NCBI GenBank assembly: GCA_021613535.1
Contig: CP075494.1
Coordinates: 1,736,001 to 1,800,000, forward strand
Origin: Adineta vaga
Taxonomy: Eukaryota > Rotifera
DNA: 64,000 bases
Reading direction: 5' to 3'
The position numbers and the translations under genes are program-made. The notes under the pieces were generated by a model. That model did no database searches and was not told the origin of the DNA. It saw only the letters and a list, made by a program, of their open reading frames with translations. Shown one piece after another: positions 23,509 through 36,108 of this stretch (within the stretch, counting starts at the first letter, position 1; the number at the start of each line of letters is the position of its first letter).

Positions 23509-24806
23509 TGCACATCAATCAAAAATAGTATTCCGAATTATGTAGAGATATTAAAGAAGGACATGCTTGATAATGTCGATCTTCTGTAAATGAATGAACA
23601 AAAATAACGAAATATTTTCGTTTGAAAATATTCTGAACCTTGCCAGAAAGATGGGTTTGATTGATTAATTGGCAAATATTTGAAATATGAAGACGTTAGT
23701 GTCTAGTTCCACCATTAATAACCATCATTAAATAAGTTTTAGCAGTATTCAATTTAAATATTTGAATTTGTTTTCTAATTTAAAAGCGTATTGAATTGAA
23801 TTCAAAAGAAATAATTCTATAAGCACAAATTATAATCAAATGATAATAATAACTAACTAAATTATGTAATTTGATTCTAATTATTTCTATAAATATGACA
23901 TAATTCCGCTTGTAATTCTTCACTGACCACAACAAATGCATGTCAAAATAAAAAATCTATTTGTCAGTATAACGTACATAAGATATTATGGTTTAATAAT
24001 GAGTCTGAATACAGTTAGAAATTTTTAAAGTATCGACATGGTACACAAAAACGACTTGTATTCAAAAACGATAAACTACATTGCTATTCTCCACCTAACT
24101 GTATGTTCTTGTCAAACTCGCTATATTCAGTTGAAACAGCAAAAGAAACCTTTACACCACAAAGTTCTCTGACCAAATTTTTGCCCGCCATTCATCGATA
24201 CCAAAGTGATGACGCCGTCAACAATGATCGAGCTTCAGATCCAATTCGAAAACTACTATTGCTTACAGTACAAGGCTTCTATGAAAAAAAAAAGGTGTAG
24301 CTTGACAAAACACTTCCATGTAAATAAAACAGTTTTAACTCCATAATTTGCTACAACAATCGCTTGAGATAGCACATAAGATACAAAGCTAAAACTATAA
24401 CAAACTTAATAAAAAAACAAATAAACATAATCACGACCACAATGACACTATATTGACAACAAAAACATATAGGTGAGAGAAATGTCCGATAATAACGTCC
24501 TCTCTCTCTCTGTATATAATCAAACACTTAGCCGTCGAATATAGGTTTTCTCGCACAGCACCTCAATCTTCGACGACAAATATAGACGTAACCGTGCCAT
24601 TCAGTTTAATTTATTGTTTCCACACAATCGTATATCACGCATCTTTTCAGTCATATCTGAAGTCCATAGTGAACCTAATTTCCATGATAGAAATTGAGTT
24701 TCCCGGAAAACGCTATAACGCATCCAATCTTCCGACTTCTCTCTTCCATCTGTTGTTCTCGGTTTCAAATTGTATCATTGATTGTTCTATTATTGTTTAA
24801 GATTTT
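23509..24806. other. No recognisable gene
   Basis: AT-rich sequence. A 65-codon frame at 24103-24300 and a 68-codon frame at 24594-24800 show no known domain. A short CT run lies near 24501-24514. Confidence 0.4.
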
Positions 24807-25255
24807 ATGTACTTATCGTCTCATAAAATGGCTGGAGTCGTTGGAGATAACGAAGAACAACGTGTTATAGATCCTATCCGAATGAATGCCTGTCGAGAAA
24901 CAATGGTAGGAGATGCAATGATAATCAATCGAAAATGGATTGCTCAAAAACTGCATCGTATTGAAAGGTGGTTTATGGACAACTCAAAAAAAAGGATATC
25001 AACACTGCTGCCCAAAGTTTGGCGATGGCAGCCCGATATATTGTCGGAGAAAAGCAAAAACATCCTACTGTAAAACACTGGAAAAAGACAAAAATCTGCA
25101 GGCCAGATGCAAAGCAGATTTTCGAGAAACCTCGCGAAGCCGTCAGACCATCACCTATTCAACGATACCATATCAAACAAGGACTAAAGGCTTTTCATGT
25201 CATTTCAAAGCCAATGAAGTCGGTAACAAGCGTAGAAAATCGTGCCATAGACTGA
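24807..25255 (+). pseudogene. Decayed DNA-transposase-like fragment
   Basis: A first frame (MIINRKWIAQKLHRIERWF...) looks like a helix-turn-helix start. After a frame change in the A-run near 24988 a second frame continues with a basic stretch (QGLKAFHVISKPMKSVTSVE) that recalls the DNA-binding part of Tc1/mariner/IS630-type transposases. No DDE core follows; instead a 118-bp tandem repeat begins at 25263. The family call is weak. Confidence 0.35.
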
Positions 25256-25262
25256 CACAATT

Positions 25263-25734
25263 ATCGCTAATCTAACTCTAATGTGGTGCTCGATAGTTTG
25301 GGACAAAACAACGTGAGATCTCCTATAAAAAACAAGAAGATTTTGTTGAGATATGTCCGACATCAAAGCGTGATACAACTATCGCTAATCTAACTCTAAT
25401 GTGGTGCTCAATGGTTTGGGACAAAACAACGTGAGATCTCCTATAAAAAACAAGAAGATTTTGTTGAGATATGTCCGACATCAAAGCGTGATACAACTAT
25501 CGCTAATCTAACTCTAATGTGGTGCTCAATGGTTTGGGACAAAACAACGTGAGATCTCCTATAAAAAACAAGAAGATTTTGTTGAGATATGTCCGACATC
25601 AAAGCGTGATACAACTATCGCTAATCTAACTCTAATGTGGTGCTCGATGGTTTGGGACAAAACAACGTGAGATCTCCTATAAAAAACAAGAAGATTTTGT
25701 TGAGATATGTCCGACATCAAAGCGTGATACAACT
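25263..25734 (+). repeat. 118-bp tandem repeat, four copies
   Basis: The phrase ATCGCTAATCTAACTCTAAT recurs at 25263, 25381, 25499 and 25617, exactly 118 bp apart, and the next unit breaks off after 25734 (ACTATCATGAG). Units differ at only a few bases (CGATAG, CAATGG or CGATGG), so the array is young. Confidence 0.92.
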
Positions 25735-26428
25735 ATCATGAGTCTGATTCTGTTTTGATGCTCCATGATTTATATATGAAGTCTGTCGTTGAAATACCTC
25801 GTATTACATGTGATGTTTATGAATTGGATAAAATTAGAGAGACATCATCGATCGATGTATGAATTGTGCGCATGGTGCTAAGGTTAGTAAAATATTTATT
25901 GGGGTTAAAAACAACGTTCAATTGTGTTCATGATGAAGAATATATGCCAGTGAGTGAATAAGCATTTGTGTTGCATCGATAATCGTTTGGCTAAATGTAT
26001 GCAAAAATATGAAAGAGATAAAGTTACTAGGTGCTTTGTTGTTAATCGAGTGAATGAAGACGAGGCGCGTTTCATGCTTGGACTCGTTGAAATATTATGA
26101 GTTACGCTTGACTAAGCATATTTTATTTGGTTTGTTGTATTTTTCGTTTTGTTCTCGTACATATATGTATAGGTATCTGTATAGGATTGGAGGATTATTA
26201 TGAAAAATCGGCCTCCTCCAAGTGAATTCCACAGTTGTTTAATGTGTAATAATATTCTGTAAATATTGATAATATTTTTTTAGGGAAAGCTCATAGTTTT
26301 CTTTCTGTGAATCCTCTATGTACGACAAATATTGAAAGACAAATCATCGAAAACTGATCCGTCTGTATGCGCCATCTTTTGGATGAATTATCATCAATGG
26401 TAGAGTTGAGACAATTTGCATATGCTAT
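25735..26428. other. Decayed sequence flanking the hAT insertion
   Basis: No intact gene. Coding-like pieces occur (for example CGCCATCTTTTGGATGAATT, reading RHLLDE). This region and 32746 onward were contiguous before the hAT element inserted at TATGCTAT. Confidence 0.4.
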
Positions 26429-27478
26429 CAGACATTGGACAAGTACAAATACAGCTAGTAAAAGTACAAAGTATTAAGTACAAATATTTGTACTTAAGTT
26501 CAAATGTATCCAAAAACCGGTCTAATATGTATTCATCCATTGAAAGAACTGATTAACGTGTGAATTAATCATAAATTTCTGTCACACCTTAGTGACATCT
26601 ATAAAGTAAACGAATATAAGTTATAATTAACATAATATAAATGTAATTTTTTCAGTTCTTGATCAAAATCCTTTATTCCTTATCATAACTTTTGCTTTTC
26701 GCACAGTGAAGCATGCGTTCGTTGATATCCCCATCCATATGTAACAAACAAATAATAAATAACTTTGTTTTTCTTCGTCCTCAATTCGATCATTTATCAG
26801 CTATTGCCTTACTTAAAAGTGTCTTCCTCAGGCGGAAAGTTATCTTCAATTGTCTTCGGTTGGATTTTTTGATTATCAAATGACTGCTGAACATTTGAAA
26901 TCTATTTTTGAATTTTCATATCCCGAAAAAGATCGAATTAATGGATATTGTACATCGTGCAAAAAGGATTATAAAGATCAAAAAGGGATTTATAGTAATT
27001 TTGTGAAGCATTTAAAACGAAAGCATATACGTGATTATGAACGTCTTTTTCCATTTGAAGGTGAGGTGATTCTCGAAGAAACAAATGGTGTCGATGATGA
27101 TCAAGCTGCAACGGTTGATTTACCAAATTCAAAAGCCAAACAAAAACAAATCATTACATCTATTACAAAAAATTTAATAATTAAATGTAATTTACCGTTA
27201 AACATTGTCGAACATGTCGGTTTTCGTGATTTTCTTAAAGAATGTATCTTTAAATGTGAACTTATATCTTCAAAAAGAATCAAACGTGTTATTATTCCTT
27301 CATTCACAAACAATGTTCTTGATAAAATTCATGAAACATTAAGCAATGTTAGTGATTTAACTTTAACGATCGATGGTTGGTCAGATCGGCGTGCTCGCTC
27401 CTTTTTAGGCATTACATGTCATTTTATCGATTGCAATATGATATCACAAGCTTATCTACTTGATTTTTTACGCTTTAA

Positions 27479-29536
27479 CCCTTTGAGTCCCGAATTTTTT
27501 TTATCGAATTTAAGTGTAGAGAAACATCATATTAAGCATTCAGATGATATTACGAGATGTTTACCCAAGTTACAACATAAAAGTATCTGATTTCAGGCTG
27601 ATATGTTTATTTAACTCACTGTCGACACACGTAGTTCTGATGATATAACAAAAAACAATTTTTCACACATAAACAAACACCACAAAAAGTACACATCACA
27701 TCCGTTCTTTTCTCTTTTTCTTTTGTACTACAATAGACGCATCTACGACGAGTAGAAATAACTTCTGGCATGTGAGCTAGTAGTTCTGGCGTTTCATAGT
27801 TTCTGGTCTCACTAATGTTCTTTTCAACACGTATTTTCTTTTGATTACTCAAAGCTAAAGGTCTTCCTGCCCTTTTCCGACCAAAATAATCGCCTGTCAG
27901 TGTAGTACTAATAGATGATATGTATTCAACTGTATTAATATTGTCAGGAGAAAGATTCTTATAGTATATCAATGAATTTATCAATGCTATACCGAGAAAA
28001 CGGAAAAAAATTCTTATCCAGTTTCTTTTCGATTTTCTATCAATTGTATAATATTTTGTCTTCTGGTCGGATAAATCAACTCCTCCCATATATTTGTTGT
28101 ACTGAACTATTGGCAACGGACAAATAATTCGACTCTTCGTGCCATCCTTATTTCCTCTAGTAACTTCCTCTGATTCTTCTGGATCAAAATAGTTTGATGC
28201 AACGAACACTTCCTTCTTATCCATCCATTTTACTATAGAAATTCCATTAGATGCTAGATACTGATAATCACCTCTATTCAAGTGTTCGTCTTTCTTCAAC
28301 TCAATTGGAAAGTTTTTTCGATCGGAACGAATGGTACATGTAGCACCAATTCGTTTTCTTCTAAGATTGTAAAGTAGAGTAATTGAAGAGAAAAAACTAT
28401 CAAAAAATAACTGACGATTTTTCAGATTTATTCCACTTATCAATGACATAATCACATGTTCACCAAGTGGTCCAGATCGTTCTGTGCTCTTTCCAGTATA
28501 TATTTCGAAATTATATACATAGCCAGTGGTTGACTCGGCAAGAACCCACACTTTATATCCTCTCTTAGTTGGTTTCAACGGTTGAAACTGTTTCAGAGAA
28601 GATCTTCCCTTGAACTTAATCATAGCCTCATCTATGGATACGCATGACCCAAGAGAATAGTTTTTCTGAAAATTTCTTTTCAACATTACAAGAAAATCAT
28701 GAACTTTATACAGTTTATCACGCTTAGAAATGTTTTTCGATGGCATTTTCGTATTATCAACAAGATGAATGTTTGAGAAGATTCGTTGAAATTCATTTCT
28801 TGTCATTACATTGGCGACAGCTGGTGTAAATAAATTTCTGTCCGTGCTCCAATAATCACGAATTCGTGGTAATTTGTGAAATCCCATGATCAATAATATT
28901 CCAAGAAAAGCGTGCATTTGAGCTGTATCAATTTCTTTCCAATCTGTTGACTTTTTACCTTTTTGAACATAACGATTTTTCCCATAGATATTCGTTTGAT
29001 CAACAATTAATTCAATAATATCTTGCGATATATATTTACTAAATGCATCAATTGGTCGAACAACATTATCGCCCAATGCACGTCCATCAAAATAATCGAA
29101 GGTACTTGAAAAATTGGAGTTGTCGACATCCCATTCCCATTCATCTAACGAAATTTGGTCGAGTTCTTCGGTAAATGAATCATTATCTTCTGAATCACTA
29201 GCATCTGGTTCATCAGAAGTAGTCGAACTTTCACTTTTATCAGATCGAGTTTCATCGGAATCCGAATCCATCATACTATACGGCATTAATTTTTACTATA
29301 ACTTAATCAGTCAAAAACACAAAACTTTCGAAATTTGAACTTTTGAGAAAAACGCCTAAAATCCGATGAGCATACGCAGAGTATACCTTTTAATATGGTC
29401 CATTAATCTGAATATTAGCGTAGTTAACGATAAATATTACTTTCAGGCCTCAAAAACCTGAAAAATATTCGAAATTTTTTGAAAATCCTTAGATTTTTTT
29501 AGGTGGGACATATATGTCCCACTGGGACTCAAAGGG
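27479..29536 (-). mobile_element. piggyBac transposon (2058 bp) inserted in the hAT transposase gene
   Basis: Flanked by TTAA on both sides (27475-27478 and 29537-29540), with 13-bp terminal inverted repeats CCCTTTGAGTCCC. Inside the right end is a perfect 20-bp palindrome (29503-29522, half-site GTGGGACATA). The single gene is full length. Removing the element with one TTAA restores the hAT reading frame, as expected for piggyBac. Confidence 0.95.
27616..29286 (-). CDS. piggyBac transposase, apparently intact
   Basis: The 556-residue uninterrupted frame has the DDE_Tnp_1_7 family layout: an acidic N-terminus (residues 1-55), the domain entry PIDAFSKYIS (about 79), and the catalytic aspartates in SIDEAMIKFKG (D219), FFDSFFSS (D296) and MGGVDLSDQ (D404), with a further conserved D356 in WMDKKEVFVAS. 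The C-terminus has a Cys-rich zinc-binding domain (CVYCSTKE then CTFCGVCLCVKNC, about 510-545). Length is within the usual 500-600 residues. All key residues are present, and the terminal repeats match perfectly, so the element may still move. It would act in the nucleus on TTAA sites. Confidence 0.93.
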   Translation of the reverse strand: MPYSMMDSDSDETRSDKSESSTTSDEPDASDSEDNDSFTEELDQISLDEWEWDVDNSNFSSTFDYFDGRALGDNVVRPIDAFSKYISQDIIELIVDQTNIYGKNRYVQKGKKSTDWKEIDTAQMHAFLGILLIMGFHKLPRIRDYWSTDRNLFTPAVANVMTRNEFQRIFSNIHLVDNTKMPSKNISKRDKLYKVHDFLVMLKRNFQKNYSLGSCVSIDEAMIKFKGRSSLKQFQPLKPTKRGYKVWVLAESTTGYVYNFEIYTGKSTERSGPLGEHVIMSLISGINLKNRQLFFDSFFSSITLLYNLRRKRIGATCTIRSDRKNFPIELKKDEHLNRGDYQYLASNGISIVKWMDKKEVFVASNYFDPEESEEVTRGNKDGTKSRIICPLPIVQYNKYMGGVDLSDQKTKYYTIDRKSKRNWIRIFFRFLGIALINSLIYYKNLSPDNINTVEYISSISTTLTGDYFGRKRAGRPLALSNQKKIRVEKNISETRNYETPELLAHMPEVISTRRRCVYCSTKEKEKRTDVMCTFCGVCLCVKNCFLLYHQNYVCRQ

Positions 29537-32500
29537 TTAAATCTCCACATACCGGTGACAATATTCGTCAATTTACTGAAGAAGTTCTTGATCGATTTAA
29601 TATCGAAGACAAAGTGTTTAAGATAATAACTGATAATGCAGCTGCAATGATCAAGGCGTACAAGTTTGGTTTATTTGTTGACGAATTAGATGATACATCT
29701 TTTGATCGAAATCAATTGGTGCATCATATCAGTGAAACACTCGATGATGACGACGACGATGATGATGATGGTAAGCAGTGTTTAATTCTTCAGAAAGGAT
29801 GATAGTAATCATTGCTTGAAATCTAGTTTTGATCAAGACAGTTATTTGCTAGAAGTATAAATTTACTTTTATACTCATTTAATATATAACAGATTTGCAT
29901 CGACATAATTAACTTAAGACTAGAACTTGCACGAGCACGATCTAAACTAAAAAAATATGCCATCTATTTTGAGTCTTTTAAAAAAACAATTCGAACTATT
30001 TTATTTATGTGTGTTTATTTTAGAATACATCAGTTTGGATATGTTTCAGATGATAAACCTTGATCAATTTAATGATGATGGCAAAGATGAAAATGCAGCA
30101 CCAGTTCGATTATCATTTATTGTTCATTCACTCCAGCTATGTTTACGTGATGGATTGAAGAATGGGGTTCATATGCGAAAAGTGTTAACTAAATGCAAAA
30201 CTCTTGCCAAATTTTCCCACAAATCGAGTAAAATGGCGGATTTATTAGAAGATATTAATAAAAGTATTAACAAAATGAATGTAACTCGTTGGAATAGCGA
30301 ATATTTGTTTATTCAATCAATCTTATCTATCAAACATACAGATATGGAAAGTATTCTTCCATCACTAGAATATCCAGTTAAATTTAAAAACAATGATTAT
30401 ATAATTCTACATGAAATTATCTATATATTAGATCCATTCTATCGACTTTCTATTGAATGTCAAGCTGAAACGGTTGTGACTGCCAGTTTAGTTGTTCCAG
30501 GAATTGTACATCTTGTTCGTCATCTACGTGAACCTAAAAAGAAGGTTGTATTGTGCAAAAAACGTGTTGAACAAATTCAACTATCAACCGAAAAACGATT
30601 TGCTGGTATTATTAATAGATTAAATCAATTAAATGTTGAACAAGACGATCCATTTAATGATCCATTATAATTCATGGCGGCTGTTTTAGATCCATCTTTT
30701 AAATTTCATTGGTTACGTGATCTACAACTACCTGCTAATGCAGAAAATCGTCTGAAACAAAATATAATTCAATTGATATTTGATGAAATGAATAAAGATG
30801 TTCGAGCACCATCACCAAAGAAGGTACCTGATAAAAGTATTTCATCTTCATCATCCAACTATAAAAAAATAAAATTATTTGATTATGACGATTACAACGA
30901 TGATGATAGTTTAAATTATGTAGTACCAACAGATCCTGCAGCTGAACTAAATACATATATGAATGATTGAATCAAATTAAAATTTTCAGAATAATGGGCA
31001 CGTTCTTCATTGAAAAATTTAAGAAAATTAATCATGCGTATTGCTTCAGTACAGGCTTCATCTGCGCCTATAGAACGTGTATTTTCACATGCAGGCATAA
31101 TTTTATCACAGCGGCGTACACGCATGGGTGAACAACTATTCAAAGACTTAGTATTCTTGAAACCGAATCAACATTTATTGTAGATAAATATATCATTTGT
31201 CTCTTATTGAAGTTAGCTGCACTTTATTCACAGATATTTTACTGATAATTTTTATTTATTATTGTTTCTTGCTTAATTTACTTCATTTTATTATTTTATA
31301 TAAGGGCAAAACCAGCCAGCGGTCACCCTCGCATGGGGAAGGTCTTTAATCGCAAAACTTTTCGTTAAAACCAAGGTGCGCCATAAGTAGAGTCTGAAAC
31401 ATATTAAAATCTCTACGGAAGTCCGTTCGTGAACAACATATCATTTTAAAAACTCAAATAATATGTGTCTCTAGCTAAATTTTTAAAAATTTTTGTTTTT
31501 GATGGTTGAAAAATGTCATTTTTTTCCAAAAAGTATCGATATATTCTGATGTAGATTACAGCAGAATAAAAGCTAACACTTCTGAGTCGTAGAGCTGCCA
31601 TAGTACTACTTATATATTGGGTACTTGCTTTGATACTTCGAAGTTTTAGAGATCCACACCCTCACCCTTCCATATAATTATGTTTATTCAAAAATGAACT
31701 GATATAATGATAGCTCATTGAAATCAGAATAAACTGTATCTAAAACATCTATCGATACAACAGCTCGTTTTGTATGGAATGTTAAAGTGTGAACGCATGA
31801 AAAAAAATTTCTATTTGAGAAATTCCGTAACGAACGATATTTTTTTAGATAACTTCGCTTTGCTTAAAGCAGAATAAACGAAATTTATGCTAATACTAGA
31901 TCTAGATAGCCTGTATGTACAGCGAAAATTTTAGTGTACTCACATTTACAAGAGAGGAGATATGACGACTACAATTTGAAAAAACGAAATTCCGTAACGC
32001 TGGCTTTGCCGATAAGAAAAAGTTATTATGCTAGTCAGCTGATGATTTTTTCTTATTCAATAAAATTTTATGATTTTGTTAAACTCTTTTGATGATGATT
32101 CTCTAAAATGCTGAGGCAAAAAATTGATACACTTACTCTCAGATCATGCTCAAATAGATGTAATTATCCGTCAGAAATCATGTTCGAGCAGAAAAAAGGT
32201 TCATATATACGTATTTTCAAACGACGCTCATGACATTAATTAGAAATGGGAAGTCTGTAAGTGAGTTCAACTAAGATGTTTATTAGTAATAAAAAACGTT
32301 CACAAATAGATAAGAAGAGAATAGATAGATGGAGCACACCTATAACGACACATCGAATGTCTTATATAGGTGTGTACAACGTACAGAAAAGAAAGAAGAA
32401 CATAGTACATGACTTCATGTATTAGGTTATTTCCCAAACCAAGTCGAAGTAAGTTGAAAAAAGATAATGTAGTATAATCTCAATAAAAACGTAGAATTTA

Positions 32501-32745
32501 TGTAAACAGGTGTGTTAAAAATACTTATTCAAAACATGTAACCTTCGAATAATCATTAAAGTACTTTTTGTACTTGTAGTACCGGTACTTAAGTAAAAAG
32601 TATTTAGTACAAAGTCCTAGTACATTTTTTCCAGTAAAAGTACATTTACTTGTACTACAGAAAATGTACTTCGTACTTAAGATTTTTAGTACTTAGTACG
32701 AAAAGTACCAAGTATTGTACTAAGTATCCAATGTCTGTATGCTAT

Positions 32746-33599
32746 TTTGTAATGAGTACTACAAGTTTTGAACGAGAAAATGTTTAAATGAATGTATTAT
32801 GAAGAAGTCAAAAGTGGATGCGAGATAGAACTCATCCGGTAAACGCAGATGATATTAAGGCGAAATCGATTTTTCTTAGCGTACTGAAGTCTAAGATTTC
32901 TGTTCGAATCGAATTGAAGAAGAATGAATGTATTAAAATTGTTGAATATACAAAGCTAAGTTCAAAGTCTAAAAACAATTTGTGCTCTACTAAATCCGAG
33001 AAAAGTTACTGTCATTATGTAAAAGTGTTCAAACATAGTCACTGCTTCAAAAACAAAATAAAGAATTCGACGAAATCATTGACGGATCGTTCCATGTATC
33101 AATGGACAGATCCATCTCCTACAAGACCTTCTTATAAGTTCAGTATAACACAAATAGGTTTCGCAGCAAAACACAAACTCTTTAGAGTTTCACATGAAAA
33201 TCTAATGATCTCATAGACTTTTTCTTTGTGTTTTCGAAGTCGTAATTATGTTTGGAGTTTTGTTGATAATGACGGAACTGTTTTTTTTTGGAGTTAGTTT
33301 TAGGAAACTATTATCTTTATGGTATGATCCGAATGTCACTATAATAAGAGAGACATCAAAGCTGTAACCGTGGCACGACAAGTATACAATTCGCTTCTGT
33401 TACTAGATAATGGTTATGCAAAACCGATAAATCGAAATTTACAATAGCAGGTGTTTTTCAGGAGAATAATCAGAAGATTTTCATTAGAATCAGAAAATAT
33501 TTGTTTTGTTGTTTTTTTCCGAAAAAGTTGAAATTTGTTTTTACAAAAAAGATTAAAATCTTCTATTAGTAGTATAATTCTGATATACTTTTCTCTATA
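32746..33599. other. No recognisable gene
   Basis: A 132-codon Lys-rich frame at 32818-33216 (NECIKIVEYTKLSSKSKNNL) has no recognised domain and may be relic coding sequence continuous with 25735-26428. The rest is AT-rich. Confidence 0.4.
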
Positions 33600-34109
33600 C
33601 AGGGTGTTGCATAACCTTTTTCCAGAGGGGTAATGACGTTATTCTAAGGTAGGTACCTAATGAATTTTATACCTAATGAAAGTGCGTGAAAAACTGGATC
33701 TAGAGACACATTACTTTTATGCTTTCTATCGAAACAAATTTTTCGAAGCTTTGTAGTGTGAGGCTATCCAAGACAGAAAAAGTCAAAATTACAGTTTTTC
33801 TCGAAAAATTTGTTTTGATAGAAAGCATGAAAGTAATGTCTCCAGATCCAGTTTTTGACGGAGGTTATGAATCTACTATTATTTTCATGAACGTACCCAC
33901 GTCAACAATGGAAATCATCAAATAAAACTTCATTTTGGTACATATGTTAAGACATTTTAACAATTCTAAGAGCAGATACTTGCGGAACAATCTATTAATC
34001 ATATCCCTAGATCCAGTTTTCACGAGCTTTCATTTGGTATAAAATTCATTAGGTACCTACTTTAGAATCACGTCATTACCCCTCTAGAAAAAGGTTATGC
34101 AACATCCTG
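33600..34109. mobile_element. 510-bp mariner-type foldback (MITE)
   Basis: Terminal inverted repeats of about 105 bp start CAGGGTGTTGCATAACC and end GGTTATGCAACATCCTG, and are flanked by TA. The inner part also folds back: a segment reading TTTCGATAGAAAGCAT-like occurs in both orientations near 33720 and 33820. The 68-codon frame inside is not a gene. Confidence 0.85.
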
Positions 34110-34714
34110 TATATGTATGATAAAAATGATGATAATCATATATCGTATTCCATTATTTATTTCGCAATTAATCATATCCTTTAAAAAATAAATAAATGTG
34201 GAAACTTCGGATTTTATCCGAAAGTTATGTGTACTGCAAAAAAGTGTATGAGATAGAAGATATAGGGAAGTCGTAGAGGAATATGAGTATTTTTTCAATA
34301 ATTCAAGAATGACTTCTGCAACCTGACTCATCATCGAACTCGAGCGAGATATTGACACAACAATACTCTGAAGAAAACTTCATCACAACTGGATTAGCTT
34401 TCCAGTAATTATCATGTAAACGAACGAATGGACGGACACACTGATCGACTCTATTATTGCGCTTACTTCTTCCGTATACTAGAAAAAGTTAGACATTTCA
34501 TATCTCTTGTCAATGATATATTGTTGATACTTTGACTATATTCAATTGAAACCTGTCAATTAAACAATGAATAAATTTGAGGGGTGGGTTAGGGTGTGGG
34601 TCTAGGTATAGATGGAAATATTATTGTATTCACTTACACCTTCACCCACACCGATATCCTCAAGATGGTTTTTATAGATCGATTGGTGAAAAGTGAAGAT
34701 TGAGATTAATAAAT
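34110..34714. other. Intergenic with TGTGGG-like hairpin
   Basis: No gene seen. A hairpin at 34577-34671 has left arm GGGGTGGGTTAGGGTGTGGG and right arm CACCCACACCGATATCCTCA. Confidence 0.5.
34577..34671. repeat. TGTGGG-like hairpin
   Basis: G-rich arm (TTGAGGGGTGGGTTAGGG) and C-rich arm (CACCCACACCGATATCC) around a 40-base AT-rich loop, ending CCTCAAGATGG as other copies do. It lies just outside the left outer arm of the inverted duplication. Confidence 0.6.
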
Positions 34715-35300
34715 TAATTTATTTATATCTGACTCTTTGAATCGAGAAAATTGAGTGTGAAATTGCCTGAAATCAATGATCCCATTTAATTCTCCGACTT
34801 CGAAAAATCTTAAATGACACGACAATCGAGAATTCCATAGAATGTTTTTTTTTATCTGGTACAAATAGAACGACACACAGACATCCATATTTCACTTTTG
34901 TTTTTTCACATCACCCTGTCTTGAGTTGAGACAATAAAATCAAACTATGATCTATACTAAAGATTTATTTCAAAAGAAAGATAGCAAAACAGAGATAGAA
35001 GTCGAATAAATTATTATATATTAGATTAATAGAATTAAAATAGAAAGTTGGAAATAAAAGTAGAACTAAAATGTTGTACGAGGTTTTTGAAATATTTTGG
35101 ATTATTGATCAAGTCGTTGAAAATAAACTGATGTTTTATTTGAGCCTGATGTCTGTAAAGAAAAAAATTCATCATATAATTAACGATGTATGTAAAATAT
35201 AACGATCATCCAGCGAACTTGTTTCAGCTCTAAGTGTCTTCTTCAAAGTTCGTACTTGTCGATAGAACTTAAAAAGTAATCAGTTCGTGATCTACTGACA
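34715..35300 (-). repeat. Outer left arm of the large inverted duplication
   Basis: On the minus strand this segment matches 55600-56112 on the plus strand. Shared blocks include GAAGAAGACACTTAGAGCTG, CATTCTATGGAATTCTCGAT and TTCGAAGTCGGAGAATT, with substitutions and small indels. It marks the outer boundary of the palindromic region around the EGF genes. Confidence 0.75.
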
Positions 35301-36108
35301 CCTTTTAAATTCTGTAGTTCCTAGGGTTTGTGTATCAAAAAGATATATGAAAAGGTTCGTGAAGTTAATAAATCGTTTTTTAAGGCTTATCATTCTGCAT
35401 CTATTTTTTACCGTGAATAGTAAGAAGATGTCGAAGCAAACTCGATGACAGGAATGTTATTACACACACACTACTATCATACGCTAAAATTTATTCTGGT
35501 TGGTTCAACATGCTCAAGATGGTTATAACGTGAGCAGTAGGTTTAGATGGCATCCTCTCGATAGAAGTCGTTAGTTAAACCTCAAACAGTCACCTCTAAT
35601 TTGTGTATATTTTAAGTGTTTTATGAAAGAGATATTTGTGAATCATCCATTGAGTTGTATCGTTCGAATATATGATGTGAAGAATGATCAATGAACATTC
35701 TAATAAAATTACCTAATTCCATTCTTGCACTGCCCTTCTGATAACAGAAATACACAAACTCTTAAGTATCTCTTCTTTATCGAGAGTCCCTATAGGTTCT
35801 AGCAGAACGTATGAGTATAAGTACTAATCAGAAGAGTTGATACATATAAGAACTCGAAAATAGGTTCCACGGTTTTGACAGGAGCTGAAGTACAGTTAAA
35901 GAGATATAAATCTATGTATAAAACTATTAACAAAATTGCAACTAGGAATGCTCTATATAAGACATGGTACGAAAGTTACACTAATGCATGCAAAAGTTCT
36001 TCTCGACTCTTTCTAGCTTTTGAAATCATTTTCAGCCTTCGCATGTAAAGCTTTTATTTATTGCATATCAAATTCGATTGATTATGCAGCTCGCAAACGT
36101 AACTTTAC
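35301..36108. other. No recognisable gene
   Basis: AT-rich sequence downstream of the last visible EGF exon of the left gene. I found no Cys-rich terminal exon like that of the right copy. Confidence 0.45.

Larger units (their letters stand above)
26850..31183 (+). pseudogene. hAT transposase, disrupted by piggyBac and stop codons
   Basis: Pieces in order: a zinc-finger (BED-type) start, CTSCKKDYKDQKG ending HLKRKH; the hAT core with TLTIDGWSDRRARSF; a break at 27475 where a piggyBac element begins; resumption at 29541 with KSPHTGDNIRQFTEEVLDRF and IITDNAAAMIKAYKFG; an acidic run of Asp; an intron from about 29770 to about 30050; TRWNSEYLFIQSIL; and the C-terminal dimerisation block SSAPIERVFSHAGI with SQRRTRMGEQLFKDL, ending at TAG 31181-31183. 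In-frame stops at about 30668, 30968 and just after confirm decay. It encoded a nuclear cut-and-paste transposase that is no longer functional. Confidence 0.88.
26429..32737 (+). mobile_element. hAT transposon carrying an internal piggyBac
   Basis: The element starts CAGACATTGGA and ends TCCAATGTCTG, and is flanked on both sides by the same 8 bp, TATGCTAT (26421-26428 and 32738-32745), the target-duplication length of hAT. Both subterminal regions are packed with GTAC/AAGTAC motifs (26440-26500 and 32560-32725). Total 6309 bp; without the piggyBac it would be about 4.25 kb. The 1.5 kb after the transposase gene is non-coding. The perfect target duplication shows that the ends are intact although the transposase is damaged. 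Confidence 0.92.

Noticed and set aside
33719-33925. 68-codon frame in the mariner-type MITE
   Set aside because: It lies wholly in inverted-repeat sequence of a non-coding element.
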